From contig CACCMS010000005.1 of NCBI GenBank assembly GCA_902547175.1, positions 1 to 42,587 on the forward strand: a stretch of 42,587 nucleotides of DNA. The letters run 5' to 3'. Every line of letters starts with the position of its first letter. The first letter of the stretch is position 1. This stretch comes from Rhodospirillaceae bacterium (GTDB lineage: Bacteria > Pseudomonadota > Alphaproteobacteria > TMED109 > TMED131). Shown one piece after another: positions 27,025-39,034 of this stretch. The position numbers and the translations under genes are program-made. A model generated the notes under the pieces. That model saw only the letters and a program-made list of their open reading frames with translations, was not told the origin of the DNA and did not search any database.

Positions 27025-27294
27025 ATGGCTAATACAAGTTCAGCTAAGAAGAAAGTTAGGGTTATTGAAAGAAAAACTATTTCTAGAGAAATGTATAGAA
27101 ATAAAATAAAAACCTACATCAAAAAGGTCGAATCATTGATAACTGAAAAAGACCAGAAATCTGCTATGGAATTACTTAAAAAAGTTGATCCAAAATTACA
27201 AGCCTCTAAAAATAAAAAAATCTTTTCTAAAGCTAAAATTTCTCGTATTCAAAAAAGACTGAATTCAAGGATTGTTCAATTAAAAAAAAAATAA
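27025..27294 (+). CDS. rpsT: 30S ribosomal protein S20
   Basis: 89 residues, highly basic, starting MANTSSAKKKVRV with the S20 core R-N-K-I-K-T-Y-I-K-K-V-E. It binds 16S rRNA in the small subunit. It has one of the clearest Shine-Dalgarno sites in the window (AGGAG, 5 nt before ATG). Its place just upstream of dnaA is standard for many alphaproteobacteria. Confidence 0.95.
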   Translation: MANTSSAKKKVRVIERKTISREMYRNKIKTYIKKVESLITEKDQKSAMELLKKVDPKLQASKNKKIFSKAKISRIQKRLNSRIVQLKKK

Positions 27295-27391
27295 TTTAAA
27301 TTTTATCTTTTAAAGTTTTTGCATTTATATATCTTTAAATTATATAAAAAATTTAAAATTTAGTGTCGTAGGAAAAAACCTAATCTTACGT

Positions 27392-27406
27392 GAGGGGAGA
27401 ATTTTG
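27392..27406 (+). promoter_or_regulatory. Ribosome binding site fixing the TTG start of dnaA
   Basis: The purine run GAGGGGAGA (27392-27400) lies just before TTG at 27404-27406, the only well-placed initiation codon ahead of the conserved DnaA domain I. Just upstream, TAGG (27369-27372) and CCTA (27379-27382) flank six A residues, and CGTA (27367-27370) pairs with TACG (27387-27390), so a small hairpin could form in the leader. Confidence 0.6.
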
Positions 27407-28786
27407 GACAATTTTAGAATTGATAAATTAGACAGTGATCAAGAAACCACACTAAATAAATTATTTATGAAGGTGCAAGTAAATCTGGTTGAAGAATTAG
27501 GACAATCAGCTTTTAAAAGTTGGCTGTCATCATTAAGATTTAATAAAATAGATAACAATATACTATATTTATCCTTACCATCTAGTTTTTTAAGCGACTG
27601 GGTCATTCCTCATTATGGTAACAAGATCGACACTATATGTAAGAGATTTTTTATAGGTATAAAAAAAACTAAAATAATTGTTAATTCAAAATTTAAAGAA
27701 AAAAGTAATAATCTACATGATTTTGTTGATTTAACAAATAAAGGTAGTATCAACTACATCAATGCTGCCTCTCCTTTAGATCCTAGATTTAATTTTAATA
27801 ACTTTATAGTTGGTAAATCAAACGAATTTGCTTTTGCAGCGGCTAAAAAGGTAGCAGATATTAACAAAGTTTCTTTTAACCCTCTGTTTCTTTTTGGGGG
27901 TGTCGGATTAGGAAAAACACACCTTATGCATGCAGTAGCTTGGGATATTCAAGAAAGAAACCCTGAAAGAAAGGTTGTATATCTATCAGCTGAAAAGTTC
28001 ATGTACGAATTTGTAAAATCATTACGTCATAAGGATATAATGGCGTTCAAAGAAAAATTTAGATCGGTTGATGTTTTAATGATTGATGATATTCAATTTA
28101 TAGCAGGAAAGGACAGCACTCAAGAAGAGTTTTTTCATACATTTAACTCACTAGTAGATCAGAAGAAACAAATTATTATAAGCGGAGATCGCTCGCCTGC
28201 TGATTTGGATGGAGTTGAAGAGAGGCTGAGATCAAGACTAAGCTTTGGGGTGGTAGGAGAATTACATAAAACAGACTACGAATTAAGGGTGCGCATTCTA
28301 AAATCAAAGGTTACTGAAAACAAAAATGTAAAAGTGGATAATGATATAATAGAACACTTAGCAAAAAATATTACTTCTAATGTAAGAGAATTAGAAGGGG
28401 CATATAGAAGATTGTGCGCACATGTTGAGTTAGTTAACAGACCGTTAACACTAGATACAGCTAAACAGATACTCCATGATATATTTAAGGCAAATAATAA
28501 GAATGTTACTATTGAAGAAATACAAAAAAGGGTTTCAGAGTATTTTAATATTAGGCAAAGTGATATGTTATCTACTAGAAGATCTAGGGTAGTTGCTAGA
28601 CCAAGACAAATAGCAATGTATTTATCTAAAGTCTGCACCACAAAATCTTTGCCTGAGATAGGAAAACTGTTTGGAGGTAGAGACCACACAACAGTTATTC
28701 ATGCAGTTAAAAAGGTGGAAAGCTTATATAAAACAGATATTTCTTTTTCAGAACATATTAAAGTATTGAAAAAGTCTTTTATTTGA
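27404..28786 (+). CDS. dnaA: Chromosomal replication initiator protein DnaA
   Basis: 460 residues starting at TTG. Domain I is at about 10-75 (SAFKSWLSSLRF). A short variable linker follows. The AAA+ domain III has Walker A GGVGLGKTH (Lys171), Walker B MIDDIQF (Asp228-Asp229), a sensor I segment ISGDRSP, and the arginine-rich box VEERLRSRLSFG. Domain IV DNA-binding helices carry RQIAMYL and GGRDHTTVIHAV, which recognise DnaA boxes. It initiates replication at oriC. It is flanked by the two longest non-coding gaps of the window and followed by dnaN, recF and gyrB, the ancestral bacterial order. Confidence 0.97.
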   Translation: MDNFRIDKLDSDQETTLNKLFMKVQVNLVEELGQSAFKSWLSSLRFNKIDNNILYLSLPSSFLSDWVIPHYGNKIDTICKRFFIGIKKTKIIVNSKFKEKSNNLHDFVDLTNKGSINYINAASPLDPRFNFNNFIVGKSNEFAFAAAKKVADINKVSFNPLFLFGGVGLGKTHLMHAVAWDIQERNPERKVVYLSAEKFMYEFVKSLRHKDIMAFKEKFRSVDVLMIDDIQFIAGKDSTQEEFFHTFNSLVDQKKQIIISGDRSPADLDGVEERLRSRLSFGVVGELHKTDYELRVRILKSKVTENKNVKVDNDIIEHLAKNITSNVRELEGAYRRLCAHVELVNRPLTLDTAKQILHDIFKANNKNVTIEEIQKRVSEYFNIRQSDMLSTRRSRVVARPRQIAMYLSKVCTTKSLPEIGKLFGGRDHTTVIHAVKKVESLYKTDISFSEHIKVLKKSFI

Positions 28787-28799
28787 TAGGACTAAGTTG

Positions 28800-28828
28800 T
28801 TGGATTTTATTTAGATTTTGTTTATAAT
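28800..28828 (+). promoter_or_regulatory. Candidate dnaN promoter
   Basis: TTGGAT at 28800-28805 and a perfect TATAAT at 28823-28828, exactly 17 nt apart, in the gap between dnaA and dnaN. This is the best sigma-70 match I saw in the window. Confidence 0.5.
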
Positions 28829-28843
28829 ACTATATTTAGTATT
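28826..28843. repeat. Perfect 7-bp inverted repeat overlapping the dnaN -10 box
   Basis: AATACTA (28826-28832) and TAGTATT (28837-28843) are exact reverse complements with a 4-nt loop. The left arm overlaps the last three bases of the candidate -10 box. The rest of the gap to 28880 is nearly pure A and T with TATA-type runs. It could be an operator, a hairpin in the dnaN leader, or part of an AT-rich unwinding region. No canonical DnaA box was seen in it. Confidence 0.45.
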
Positions 28844-28890
28844 TTATATTATATATTATACTATTTATATTGATAATATAGGTGTTTGGC

Positions 28891-30006
28891 ATGAAAGCTA
28901 TTATAGAAAAAAAGAAGTTAATGCAAGCATTAACTCACCTTCACGGAGTTGTAGAAAAAAGAAATACTATCCCAATACTAGCAAATGTTTTAATTGAAGC
29001 TAAAGATAATTTTTTATCACTAGCAGCAACTGATATGGAGATAGCCGAATTACAAAAAGTCTCATGTGAAATTGAGCAAAATGGAATAATTACAACACCA
29101 GCCCATGTACTTCATGATATAGTAAGAAAACTTCCTGAAAATGCTCTTATAGAATTGGAGAGTTCTGAAGGAAAAAAACTAGAAATTAAAACAGACAAAA
29201 TATCCTTCTCTTTGATGTGTTTAAATCCAAAAGACTTTCCAGATATTCATTCAGCTAATTTTCCTGATAGCTTTGAAATTGAAGCAGATAAGTTATCCAG
29301 GCTTATAGATAAAACTTTATTTTCAGTTTCTACTGAAGAAACTAGATATTATTTGAATGGTATCTATATCCATTCTGTGAAAGAGGAAAATGATGAGCGG
29401 TTTCGAGTGGTAGCTACTGATGGCCATAGGCTATCTCGATTAAGCACAGAACTTCCTTTAAATGCAAAAAACTTGGAAGGAGTCATAATACCCAGAAAGA
29501 CAGTTATTGAATTAAGAAAAATAATTGATAGCAAACAAAATACAGTTAAAATACAACTTTCAAAAAATAAGATTAGATTTGTCATTGACAATATTTCTTT
29601 GACCTCTAAATTGCTGGATGGTGCATTTCCTGACTATGAGAAAGTTATTCCAACTAATAATACTAAAGAATTAATTATTGATAATAAAGAATTTATAGAT
29701 GCAGTTGATAGAGTATCTACAGTTTCTTCAGATAGAACTAGAGCAATAAAGTTTGAATTAAGTGATAAACAATTAATAATTAGTGCAGAAAACCCTGATC
29801 AAGGAAGCGCTAAGGAGCATTTAAATGTTCATTATACTGGTGACAATATAGAAATAGGGTTTAACTCAAGATACTTATTAGATATAGCAAAACAAATTAG
29901 TGGCGCTCAAGTAAAATTTTTACTTTCAGATAAACTTTCTCCTACTTTAATATTTGATGATGATGATAAACAAGCTTTATATTTATTAATGCCTATGCAT
30001 ATATAA
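28891..30006 (+). CDS. dnaN: DNA polymerase III beta subunit (sliding clamp)
   Basis: 371 residues from the ATG at 28891. A GTG at 28882 would add three residues, but the conserved clamp N-terminus M-K-A-I-I-E-K-K-K-L-x-Q-A-L begins at the ATG. AGGTG at 28880-28884 is a fair Shine-Dalgarno site for it. The EKRNTIPILANVLIEA segment, the ATDGHRLSR motif and the C-terminal LLMPMHI are typical. The ring-shaped dimer tethers polymerase to DNA. It is followed by recF after 15 nt. Confidence 0.96.
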   Translation: MKAIIEKKKLMQALTHLHGVVEKRNTIPILANVLIEAKDNFLSLAATDMEIAELQKVSCEIEQNGIITTPAHVLHDIVRKLPENALIELESSEGKKLEIKTDKISFSLMCLNPKDFPDIHSANFPDSFEIEADKLSRLIDKTLFSVSTEETRYYLNGIYIHSVKEENDERFRVVATDGHRLSRLSTELPLNAKNLEGVIIPRKTVIELRKIIDSKQNTVKIQLSKNKIRFVIDNISLTSKLLDGAFPDYEKVIPTNNTKELIIDNKEFIDAVDRVSTVSSDRTRAIKFELSDKQLIISAENPDQGSAKEHLNVHYTGDNIEIGFNSRYLLDIAKQISGAQVKFLLSDKLSPTLIFDDDDKQALYLLMPMHI

Positions 30007-30021
30007 ATGATAATTGGGTAA

Positions 30022-33571
<3,550 letters not shown>

Positions 33572-33578
33572 GAGTTTT

Positions 33579-35306
33579 GTGAAAACCTTAAGAGTAATAA
33601 TCTTATTATTATCTTTATTAGCAATATTATGGGTAGCATATTGTATTATAACATTGCCAGATTTATCGGGATTGGGCAATAAGACTAGAAGTCCTTCTAT
33701 AAGTGTTTTAGATGATAATAGAAAAATAATAGGTTCATCTGGTGATGTTTATGCTGGAAGCATAAATCATAAAGATATTTCAGATAATTTAATTAAAACG
33801 GTAGTGTTTATAGAAGATAAGCGCTTTTATGATCATTTTGGGCTTGATTTAAAAGGTATAATTAGGGCAATTTTTTATAATATAAAAGAAGCAAGGTATG
33901 CACAAGGTGCATCAACAATAACTCAGCAGTTGTCAAAATTAATTTTTCTAGATAGCAAAAAAACTTTATCACGAAAAATGAGAGAATTGATAATAGCTTT
34001 CTATTTAGAGTATAAGTTTACTAAAGATGATATCTTAACAATGTATCTGAATAGAGCTTATTTTGGCTCAGGCTTGTATGGAGTGAAGGCAGCTTCTAGA
34101 AGATATTTTTCTAGTTCACCAGAAAAACTAAATTTAGCTGAGTCTGCAATATTGGCAGGCTCTTTAAAAGCACCTAGCAAGCTTTCTTTTTTAGTAAATA
34201 AAGATTTAAATATTAAAAGAGCTAAATTAATAGTTAGTCTATTATTTAAAGAAGATATTATTTCTGAGTCAGAAAAAAATTTAGCAAATAAAGATTTAGA
34301 TTCACTACTATTAGAAAGAAAAAATTCTGAACAAGTTAAAGCTAGGTATTTTATAGATTGGATATATACACAAACGCCAGATGAAATTTTAAGGTCTAAA
34401 AAAGATTTATTAATTAAATCGACACTGAACTCAAGAATCCAAAAAATAGTTAATGAAGTAGTAGAGTTAAAGTTAGAAAGTAGAAATAAAAATATTCAAG
34501 TAGCCGTTATTATAATGAATTATGAAGGGGCCGTAAAAGCTATGAAAGGAGGAAAAGACTGGAATTTTAGTAAGTTTAATAGAGCCACCCAATCAAAAAG
34601 GCAAGTAGGATCAATCTTTAAAACTTACGTATATCTAGCTTCATTAAATAAAGGAATATCTATTAATCAAACTATGCTTGATACTCCAATAGTTGAACAA
34701 GAGTGGTCTCCTAAAAACTTTGGTAATAAATATGAAGGAAGAATATCTATAAAAAGAGCATTTGCAAAATCATCCAATGTAATTGCAGTAAAACTCTCAG
34801 ATATAGTAGGCAGGGATTTAATAATTGAGGAGGTTAGAAAGTTAGGTGTTACTTCTAAGATTCCAAATGAATTATCTATGCCACTAGGAGTTGCCGCAAT
34901 GTCTTTACTTGAAGTGGTGGGATCATATGTCCCTATATGTGGTGAAGGAAAACCTATAATACCATACGGGATAGAAGAAATAAACTTGAGGAATGGTGAT
35001 AGCTATTGGAAAAGATTAAAGCCAGAAAGAGAAAAAATTATAAGTTATAATGTTAACAATAATATGAAGAGATTATTACGAGAAGTTATAACTGGAGGAA
35101 CAGGTAAGCAATTATCTAAATTACCGTTTACGGTATTAGGAAAAACAGGAACAACACAAAATAATAGAGATGCTTGGTTTTTAGGATGCTCTAAAGGATA
35201 TGTAATAGGTGTGTGGAATGGAAGAGATGACGATAAAAGCATGAAAAATGTATATGGTTCTACATTACCTTTAAGTATATACAAAAATATTGCAGAAAGG
35301 ATTTAA
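33579..35306 (+). CDS. Class A penicillin-binding protein (PBP1-like, transglycosylase/transpeptidase)
   Basis: 575 residues from a GTG start 7 nt after gyrB, preceded by AAGAG. One N-terminal membrane anchor (residues about 4-24) is followed by the GT51 glycosyltransferase with catalytic Glu79 in FIEDKRFYDHFG, then GASTITQQLSK and LNRAYFGSGLYGV. The transpeptidase domain has S345-x-x-K348 in GSIFK, S398-S399-N400, and K522-T-G. It polymerises and cross-links peptidoglycan in the periplasm. It is shorter than the usual 650-850 residues of PBP1A/1B and lacks an inserted OB-type domain and a long C-terminal tail. Confidence 0.9.
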   Translation: MKTLRVIILLLSLLAILWVAYCIITLPDLSGLGNKTRSPSISVLDDNRKIIGSSGDVYAGSINHKDISDNLIKTVVFIEDKRFYDHFGLDLKGIIRAIFYNIKEARYAQGASTITQQLSKLIFLDSKKTLSRKMRELIIAFYLEYKFTKDDILTMYLNRAYFGSGLYGVKAASRRYFSSSPEKLNLAESAILAGSLKAPSKLSFLVNKDLNIKRAKLIVSLLFKEDIISESEKNLANKDLDSLLLERKNSEQVKARYFIDWIYTQTPDEILRSKKDLLIKSTLNSRIQKIVNEVVELKLESRNKNIQVAVIIMNYEGAVKAMKGGKDWNFSKFNRATQSKRQVGSIFKTYVYLASLNKGISINQTMLDTPIVEQEWSPKNFGNKYEGRISIKRAFAKSSNVIAVKLSDIVGRDLIIEEVRKLGVTSKIPNELSMPLGVAAMSLLEVVGSYVPICGEGKPIIPYGIEEINLRNGDSYWKRLKPEREKIISYNVNNNMKRLLREVITGGTGKQLSKLPFTVLGKTGTTQNNRDAWFLGCSKGYVIGVWNGRDDDKSMKNVYGSTLPLSIYKNIAERI

Positions 35307-35308
35307 TA

Positions 35309-35788
35309 TTATTTTTTTATTAAAATAGGTGTGCCTACAGATATTTTTTTCCATATTTCAAGCATCTGTTTATTAGAAATGGCTACACATCCCTCTGTCC
35401 AATCATTATCTGAGTTATGGTAATTTAGATCATATCCCGTATTTGGTACTCCATGTATCATAATTTGTCCTCCTGGGTGATAATTTAGTTCTAATGCTCT
35501 TCTTATATCCCAAGGGTTAGGGTAGGAAACCTTTAAAGCAAGAAAAAAAGAGCTCTCTCTAATTTTATCTTCAATATAGTAAAGGCCTTCAGGTGTTTTT
35601 CCGTCTCCTTTCTTGATCTTAGTTCCTATTGGTTCAAAACCAAGAGAAATATTAAATTTTTTTAATACTTTACCTTCCTTATACATAGTAATATTTCTTT
35701 TTTCTTTGTTAACTACTATGAAATCTATATTTTCTAAAGCACCTAGATTTTTAGTTAAGAATAGTAAAAAAAGTAAAAGCTTTATCAT
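35309..35788 (-). CDS. L,D-transpeptidase (YkuD/YafK-like) family protein
   Basis: 159 residues with an N-terminal hydrophobic signal segment (residues 1-17). The catalytic motif is His112 in IMIHGVPN and Cys134 in DWTEGCVAISN, the YafK-like Thr-Glu-Gly-Cys form of the YkuD motif. It should act in the periplasm, forming 3-3 peptidoglycan cross-links or attaching/cleaving peptide links. It overlaps the end of hemY by 4 nt and is the last gene of the hemC operon. It is convergent with the penicillin-binding protein gene (2-nt gap), so two peptidoglycan genes lie end to end. Confidence 0.87.
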   Translation of the reverse strand: MIKLLLFLLFLTKNLGALENIDFIVVNKEKRNITMYKEGKVLKKFNISLGFEPIGTKIKKGDGKTPEGLYYIEDKIRESSFFLALKVSYPNPWDIRRALELNYHPGGQIMIHGVPNTGYDLNYHNSDNDWTEGCVAISNKQMLEIWKKISVGTPILIKK

Positions 35789-37113
35789 GATATTAAAGTA
35801 CCATCAATTAATTGGTTATTTTTATTTACTTTATTATTTTCATTTATATTTATGCTTTGTATAGAATTGAATGAATTACATGAGTTACAAAAAGGATACC
35901 AATTGCTATAATCTAGGTCACAAATATCACATTTCCAGTAAATATCATTAGTACTTTTATCGTATAAAAATTTAAACTCTTGAATTAGCCTTTCATTTTT
36001 TTTTAACTTTTTTTCTATTTTATATAAAAAGTAATATGCCTCTTTTGAAGGTTTAAAGCGTATTGATTTTTGTAGATCGCTTTTAGATGATCCCCATATT
36101 TTTGCTTCATATTTAAGCTTTCCCAAAATTAAATATTTATAATATAGATGATTATTTTTAACTAAAATTTTTGAAATTATTTTTAATTTAGATAGAGAAT
36201 CTTTCTCTGTAAAACTATCTTTCAGACATTGCTCAATACTAGGATTAGGGTTTATCAACCAATACTTTTTTAATATTTTTATAAGTTGATTCTGATTTTT
36301 TGCTAAATTTAATTTGCAATATAACTCCATAAACGGTGGAAAAAAATTATTTAACTTTATTGCTTTCCTTAAAAAATTTTTTGCATTATTTGTTTCTTTT
36401 AAATAATAATGTCCTAAAGCAGTTTGAAAATAAGCAATGCTAAGTATTTCTTTATTGGTTTTATTTCTGACTGATATTTTTTTTTCTAAGTAACCTGATA
36501 AATCACTCCAATTATTATTTTGAATACAAAACTTAAATATATCTTTTTGGATCCATGAGAAATCAATTTTTTTATCTAAGGATTTGGCTAATATATTTTT
36601 GAAAAGTTTATGATCTTTATTTTTAATTGAATAAGCTATCAGGCTTTTAATAGCTAATGGTTTTAAAACTTTAATATCTAACATTTTAGTTAAAAGAGTA
36701 AATGTATTATTTTGGTCACCTTTATAGAGTGAGTTTTGCAATTCTAGTAAAATAAGTAACGGAGTATCATTAAGTGATTTTTTTGCAATACTTAAGTTCT
36801 TAAGAACTTCCTTTTTATTTCCATAAAAAGAGGCAATAATTCCTTCATTTAATGCTGTAATTGCTCTCTTTTTTTTTCTTTTCTCTATTTTTATTAAAGC
36901 TTTTTTAGGAATATTATATAAACTTAATGTAAGTGACAGTAGTAAATAAATGAAAAAAAATATAAATACTACCGAGATTATTAAAAAAGAAGGAGAAGTT
37001 GTTAACTCCCAGCCAAACCATTCTATTATTACTTTTCCTTTACTATTAGAAAACCACATAGCTAAAGAGCTTATAAAGGTCATTAGCAATATTAGAAAAA
37101 AAATTTTAAGCAA
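35785..37113 (-). CDS. hemY: HemY-like membrane TPR protein with C-terminal zinc ribbon
   Basis: 442 residues. Two N-terminal membrane helices (about 1-20 and 40-68) precede the HemY_N segment with E-W-F-G-W-E-L and a basic Lys-rich cytoplasmic stretch. Helical repeats of TPR type follow to about residue 390. The end holds a rubredoxin-like ribbon CDICDLDYSNWYPFCNSC with paired Cys. In alphaproteobacteria HemY-like proteins follow hemC-hemD, but a direct enzymatic part in heme synthesis is not established. It is unrelated to the HemY protoporphyrinogen oxidase of Bacillus. It starts 1 base after the mic60-like stop. Confidence 0.82.
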   Translation of the reverse strand: MLKIFFLILLMTFISSLAMWFSNSKGKVIIEWFGWELTTSPSFLIISVVFIFFFIYLLLSLTLSLYNIPKKALIKIEKRKKKRAITALNEGIIASFYGNKKEVLKNLSIAKKSLNDTPLLILLELQNSLYKGDQNNTFTLLTKMLDIKVLKPLAIKSLIAYSIKNKDHKLFKNILAKSLDKKIDFSWIQKDIFKFCIQNNNWSDLSGYLEKKISVRNKTNKEILSIAYFQTALGHYYLKETNNAKNFLRKAIKLNNFFPPFMELYCKLNLAKNQNQLIKILKKYWLINPNPSIEQCLKDSFTEKDSLSKLKIISKILVKNNHLYYKYLILGKLKYEAKIWGSSKSDLQKSIRFKPSKEAYYFLYKIEKKLKKNERLIQEFKFLYDKSTNDIYWKCDICDLDYSNWYPFCNSCNSFNSIQSININENNKVNKNNQLIDGTLIS

Positions 37114-38295
37114 TTAATTTTTAATTTTTAGTGCTGCAGTAGTTTTTGCTAGAATATTTTCCGCGGCAACACTAGCATCTTTTTTTGCTTTAGCTTCTTT
37201 AAGCCAAGCATCTAGTACACCTCTAGCATCTACCTCTAAAGTATCAATTTCTATTATAGCTTTTTCTAAATTACCTTTAGAAATAGCTTCTTCAGCTCTT
37301 AATAAAACGCCTTCCATGCCTTTTATATTTTCACTATTAGTTGGTTTGATTTTAACTAATTTTGAGATTTCATCTTTTAAACTATCTTTCCAAGTTTGAT
37401 CACTTTTTGTTTTCATTGAGTCTCTAAGCTCACCTGCTCTTGCACTTAATCTAGCAGCTAAATCTGATAAGGTAGGAGCCCCTCCCTTAGCAAATCTTAA
37501 TAAGGCAGGGTCAAGTCCTTCTTGACCCAAAGCTACTAATTGAGGAGCGTAAGGCACTCCGGATTTAAGCCTATCTACCAAACTTTTTGCTAAATATAAA
37601 CGATCAGATAATTCTGACTTACTTGAGGATAGCATCAGCTTAGAAGTATCCTGAATTTTTTGTTCGAGTTCTACTATTTTTATATTATTTTTTTCTTCAG
37701 CCGATAATATTTTTTCACTAGCCTGGTTTGTTTTTGCTGCTAATTCTTCTAATTTAATATTTTGTTCATCAATAAAATTTTTATTTTTTAAGCTATTTTT
37801 TTCTGCAGTATTTATTTTATTTTTTAAATCAGAAATAATATTTTCAAATTCTTCAAATTTTAAATTATTTTTTTTAAGTTTTAATTCTAGAGAAGATATT
37901 ACTTTTTCACTTTCCAAAATTTTAGTTTCGTACTCAGCATTTTGCCCTTGTGAAGTTAAATCTAAATAAGAAAATATTACTACTGCTCCAATTCCTCCTG
38001 CTAGCAATCCAAAAAGTATACTAAAAAAAGCTTCTTTAGCTTCTAATAATAACTTTAAGGCTTGTTTAATTAAATTAACAAGTTGAAAGAATACACTTTT
38101 TATTATTACTAATGCTTTATTTACAACTAGGGTAACTAAAAAGAATGGCTTAGCTAAAATAGTTGATATTGCTTTTGTAAATATTTGAGAAAAGTCATTA
38201 GATTTTTTCTGATTGTTATTAGAGACTTTTTTATTTATAGATGCTTTTTTATTTACAACCTTTTTATTTCTTTTCTGTTTTTTTTTAGGCGCCAT
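37114..38295 (-). CDS. Alphaproteobacterial mitofilin/Mic60-like membrane protein
   Basis: About 393 residues. A Lys/Asn-rich cytoplasmic N-terminus is followed by an amphipathic stretch (about 40-80), a membrane helix with the Gly-rich LFGLLAGGIGAVVIFSYL (about 95-113), a long coiled coil, and the conserved C-terminal block YAPQLVALGQEGLDPALLRF followed by APTLSDLAARLS. Mic60 homologues shape inner-membrane folds and link to the outer membrane in alphaproteobacteria and mitochondria. The ATG at 38295 (M-A-P-K-K-K) with an upstream GAGA is preferred over a GTG at 38307. It overlaps the end of hemD. The hemC-hemD-mic60-hemY order is characteristic of alphaproteobacteria. Confidence 0.85.
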   Translation of the reverse strand: MAPKKKQKRNKKVVNKKASINKKVSNNNQKKSNDFSQIFTKAISTILAKPFFLVTLVVNKALVIIKSVFFQLVNLIKQALKLLLEAKEAFFSILFGLLAGGIGAVVIFSYLDLTSQGQNAEYETKILESEKVISSLELKLKKNNLKFEEFENIISDLKNKINTAEKNSLKNKNFIDEQNIKLEELAAKTNQASEKILSAEEKNNIKIVELEQKIQDTSKLMLSSSKSELSDRLYLAKSLVDRLKSGVPYAPQLVALGQEGLDPALLRFAKGGAPTLSDLAARLSARAGELRDSMKTKSDQTWKDSLKDEISKLVKIKPTNSENIKGMEGVLLRAEEAISKGNLEKAIIEIDTLEVDARGVLDAWLKEAKAKKDASVAAENILAKTTAALKIKN

Positions 38296-39034
38296 ATTTT
38301 TTCTCACATTGTGATATTATTTTTTTAATAAAATTTATATTAGGAATTTCTGGATAAAAAGTTTTGAAATACTTTTTGCTTAATTTTTTAGCAACATTAG
38401 AGCTTATACAAGCAAAATTAATACAGGAAAGTTCATCTTTGTTAAAAGTCCTTTTCGCATTAGCTTGAAAAGCTTTTGCTCCTTTCGATGACAGAAGCAC
38501 AATCCAAGAAACATTTCTTTTTTTTACTAAATCTACGAAATTAGAGGAAAACTGATTTATTGCCTCAGAACTATAAATTTTATATCTCTTTACCTTATAT
38601 CCTAATCTGTTTAGCTCTTTAGGAAGATTAAAAGAAATTTCATTTGCCCCAGCGTAAATAACATTCCCCCTATTAAATAGTTTATTTTTATTATTCCTAA
38701 TAAAACTGAGTAATATATTAGCACTATCTCCGTTACATTCAATTATATTTTTAAATCCTAAATTTTTTGCTAATAATGTAGCAGCTCTACCAAGTGTATA
38801 TAAATTAAAAATTCTATTCTGAGTAAGCTTTGATAAATAATATATACTATTGAAAGATGTAGTTATTACTACATCGTTATTATTAATCTTAATTTCCTTT
38901 GTATATATTTTTTTTACAATCAAAATAGGATAATTTATAATTTTATAATTTAATTTTTTAAGCTTATCTGTTAGGTAAGTATTTTTTAAAGGTCCATTGG
39001 CTCTAAAAACTATTATGTGTTTCTTTTTTTTCAT
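38285..39034 (-). CDS. hemD: Uroporphyrinogen-III synthase
   Basis: 249 residues. Sequence conservation is low, as is usual for HemD, but segments fit: VFRANGPLKNTYL at the N-terminus, VVITTSFNSIYYL, GRAATLLAKNLGF, and SWIVLLSSKGAKAF with ACISSNVAKKL near the C-terminus. It closes hydroxymethylbilane to uroporphyrinogen III. It starts inside the hemC stop (4-nt ATGA overlap), which with the gene order makes the call firm. Confidence 0.85.
   Translation of the reverse strand: MKKKKHIIVFRANGPLKNTYLTDKLKKLNYKIINYPILIVKKIYTKEIKINNNDVVITTSFNSIYYLSKLTQNRIFNLYTLGRAATLLAKNLGFKNIIECNGDSANILLSFIRNNKNKLFNRGNVIYAGANEISFNLPKELNRLGYKVKRYKIYSSEAINQFSSNFVDLVKKRNVSWIVLLSSKGAKAFQANAKRTFNKDELSCINFACISSNVAKKLSKKYFKTFYPEIPNINFIKKIISQCEKKYGA

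Noticed and set aside
27295..27403. Rho-independent terminator after rpsT
   Set aside because: Only AT-rich weak complementarity is present, with no G/C-containing stem followed by a T run that stands out from the background.
35785..37113. HemY as protoporphyrinogen oxidase
   Set aside because: There is no FAD-binding motif. The two membrane helices, helical repeats and Cys ribbon match the proteobacterial HemY_N family instead.
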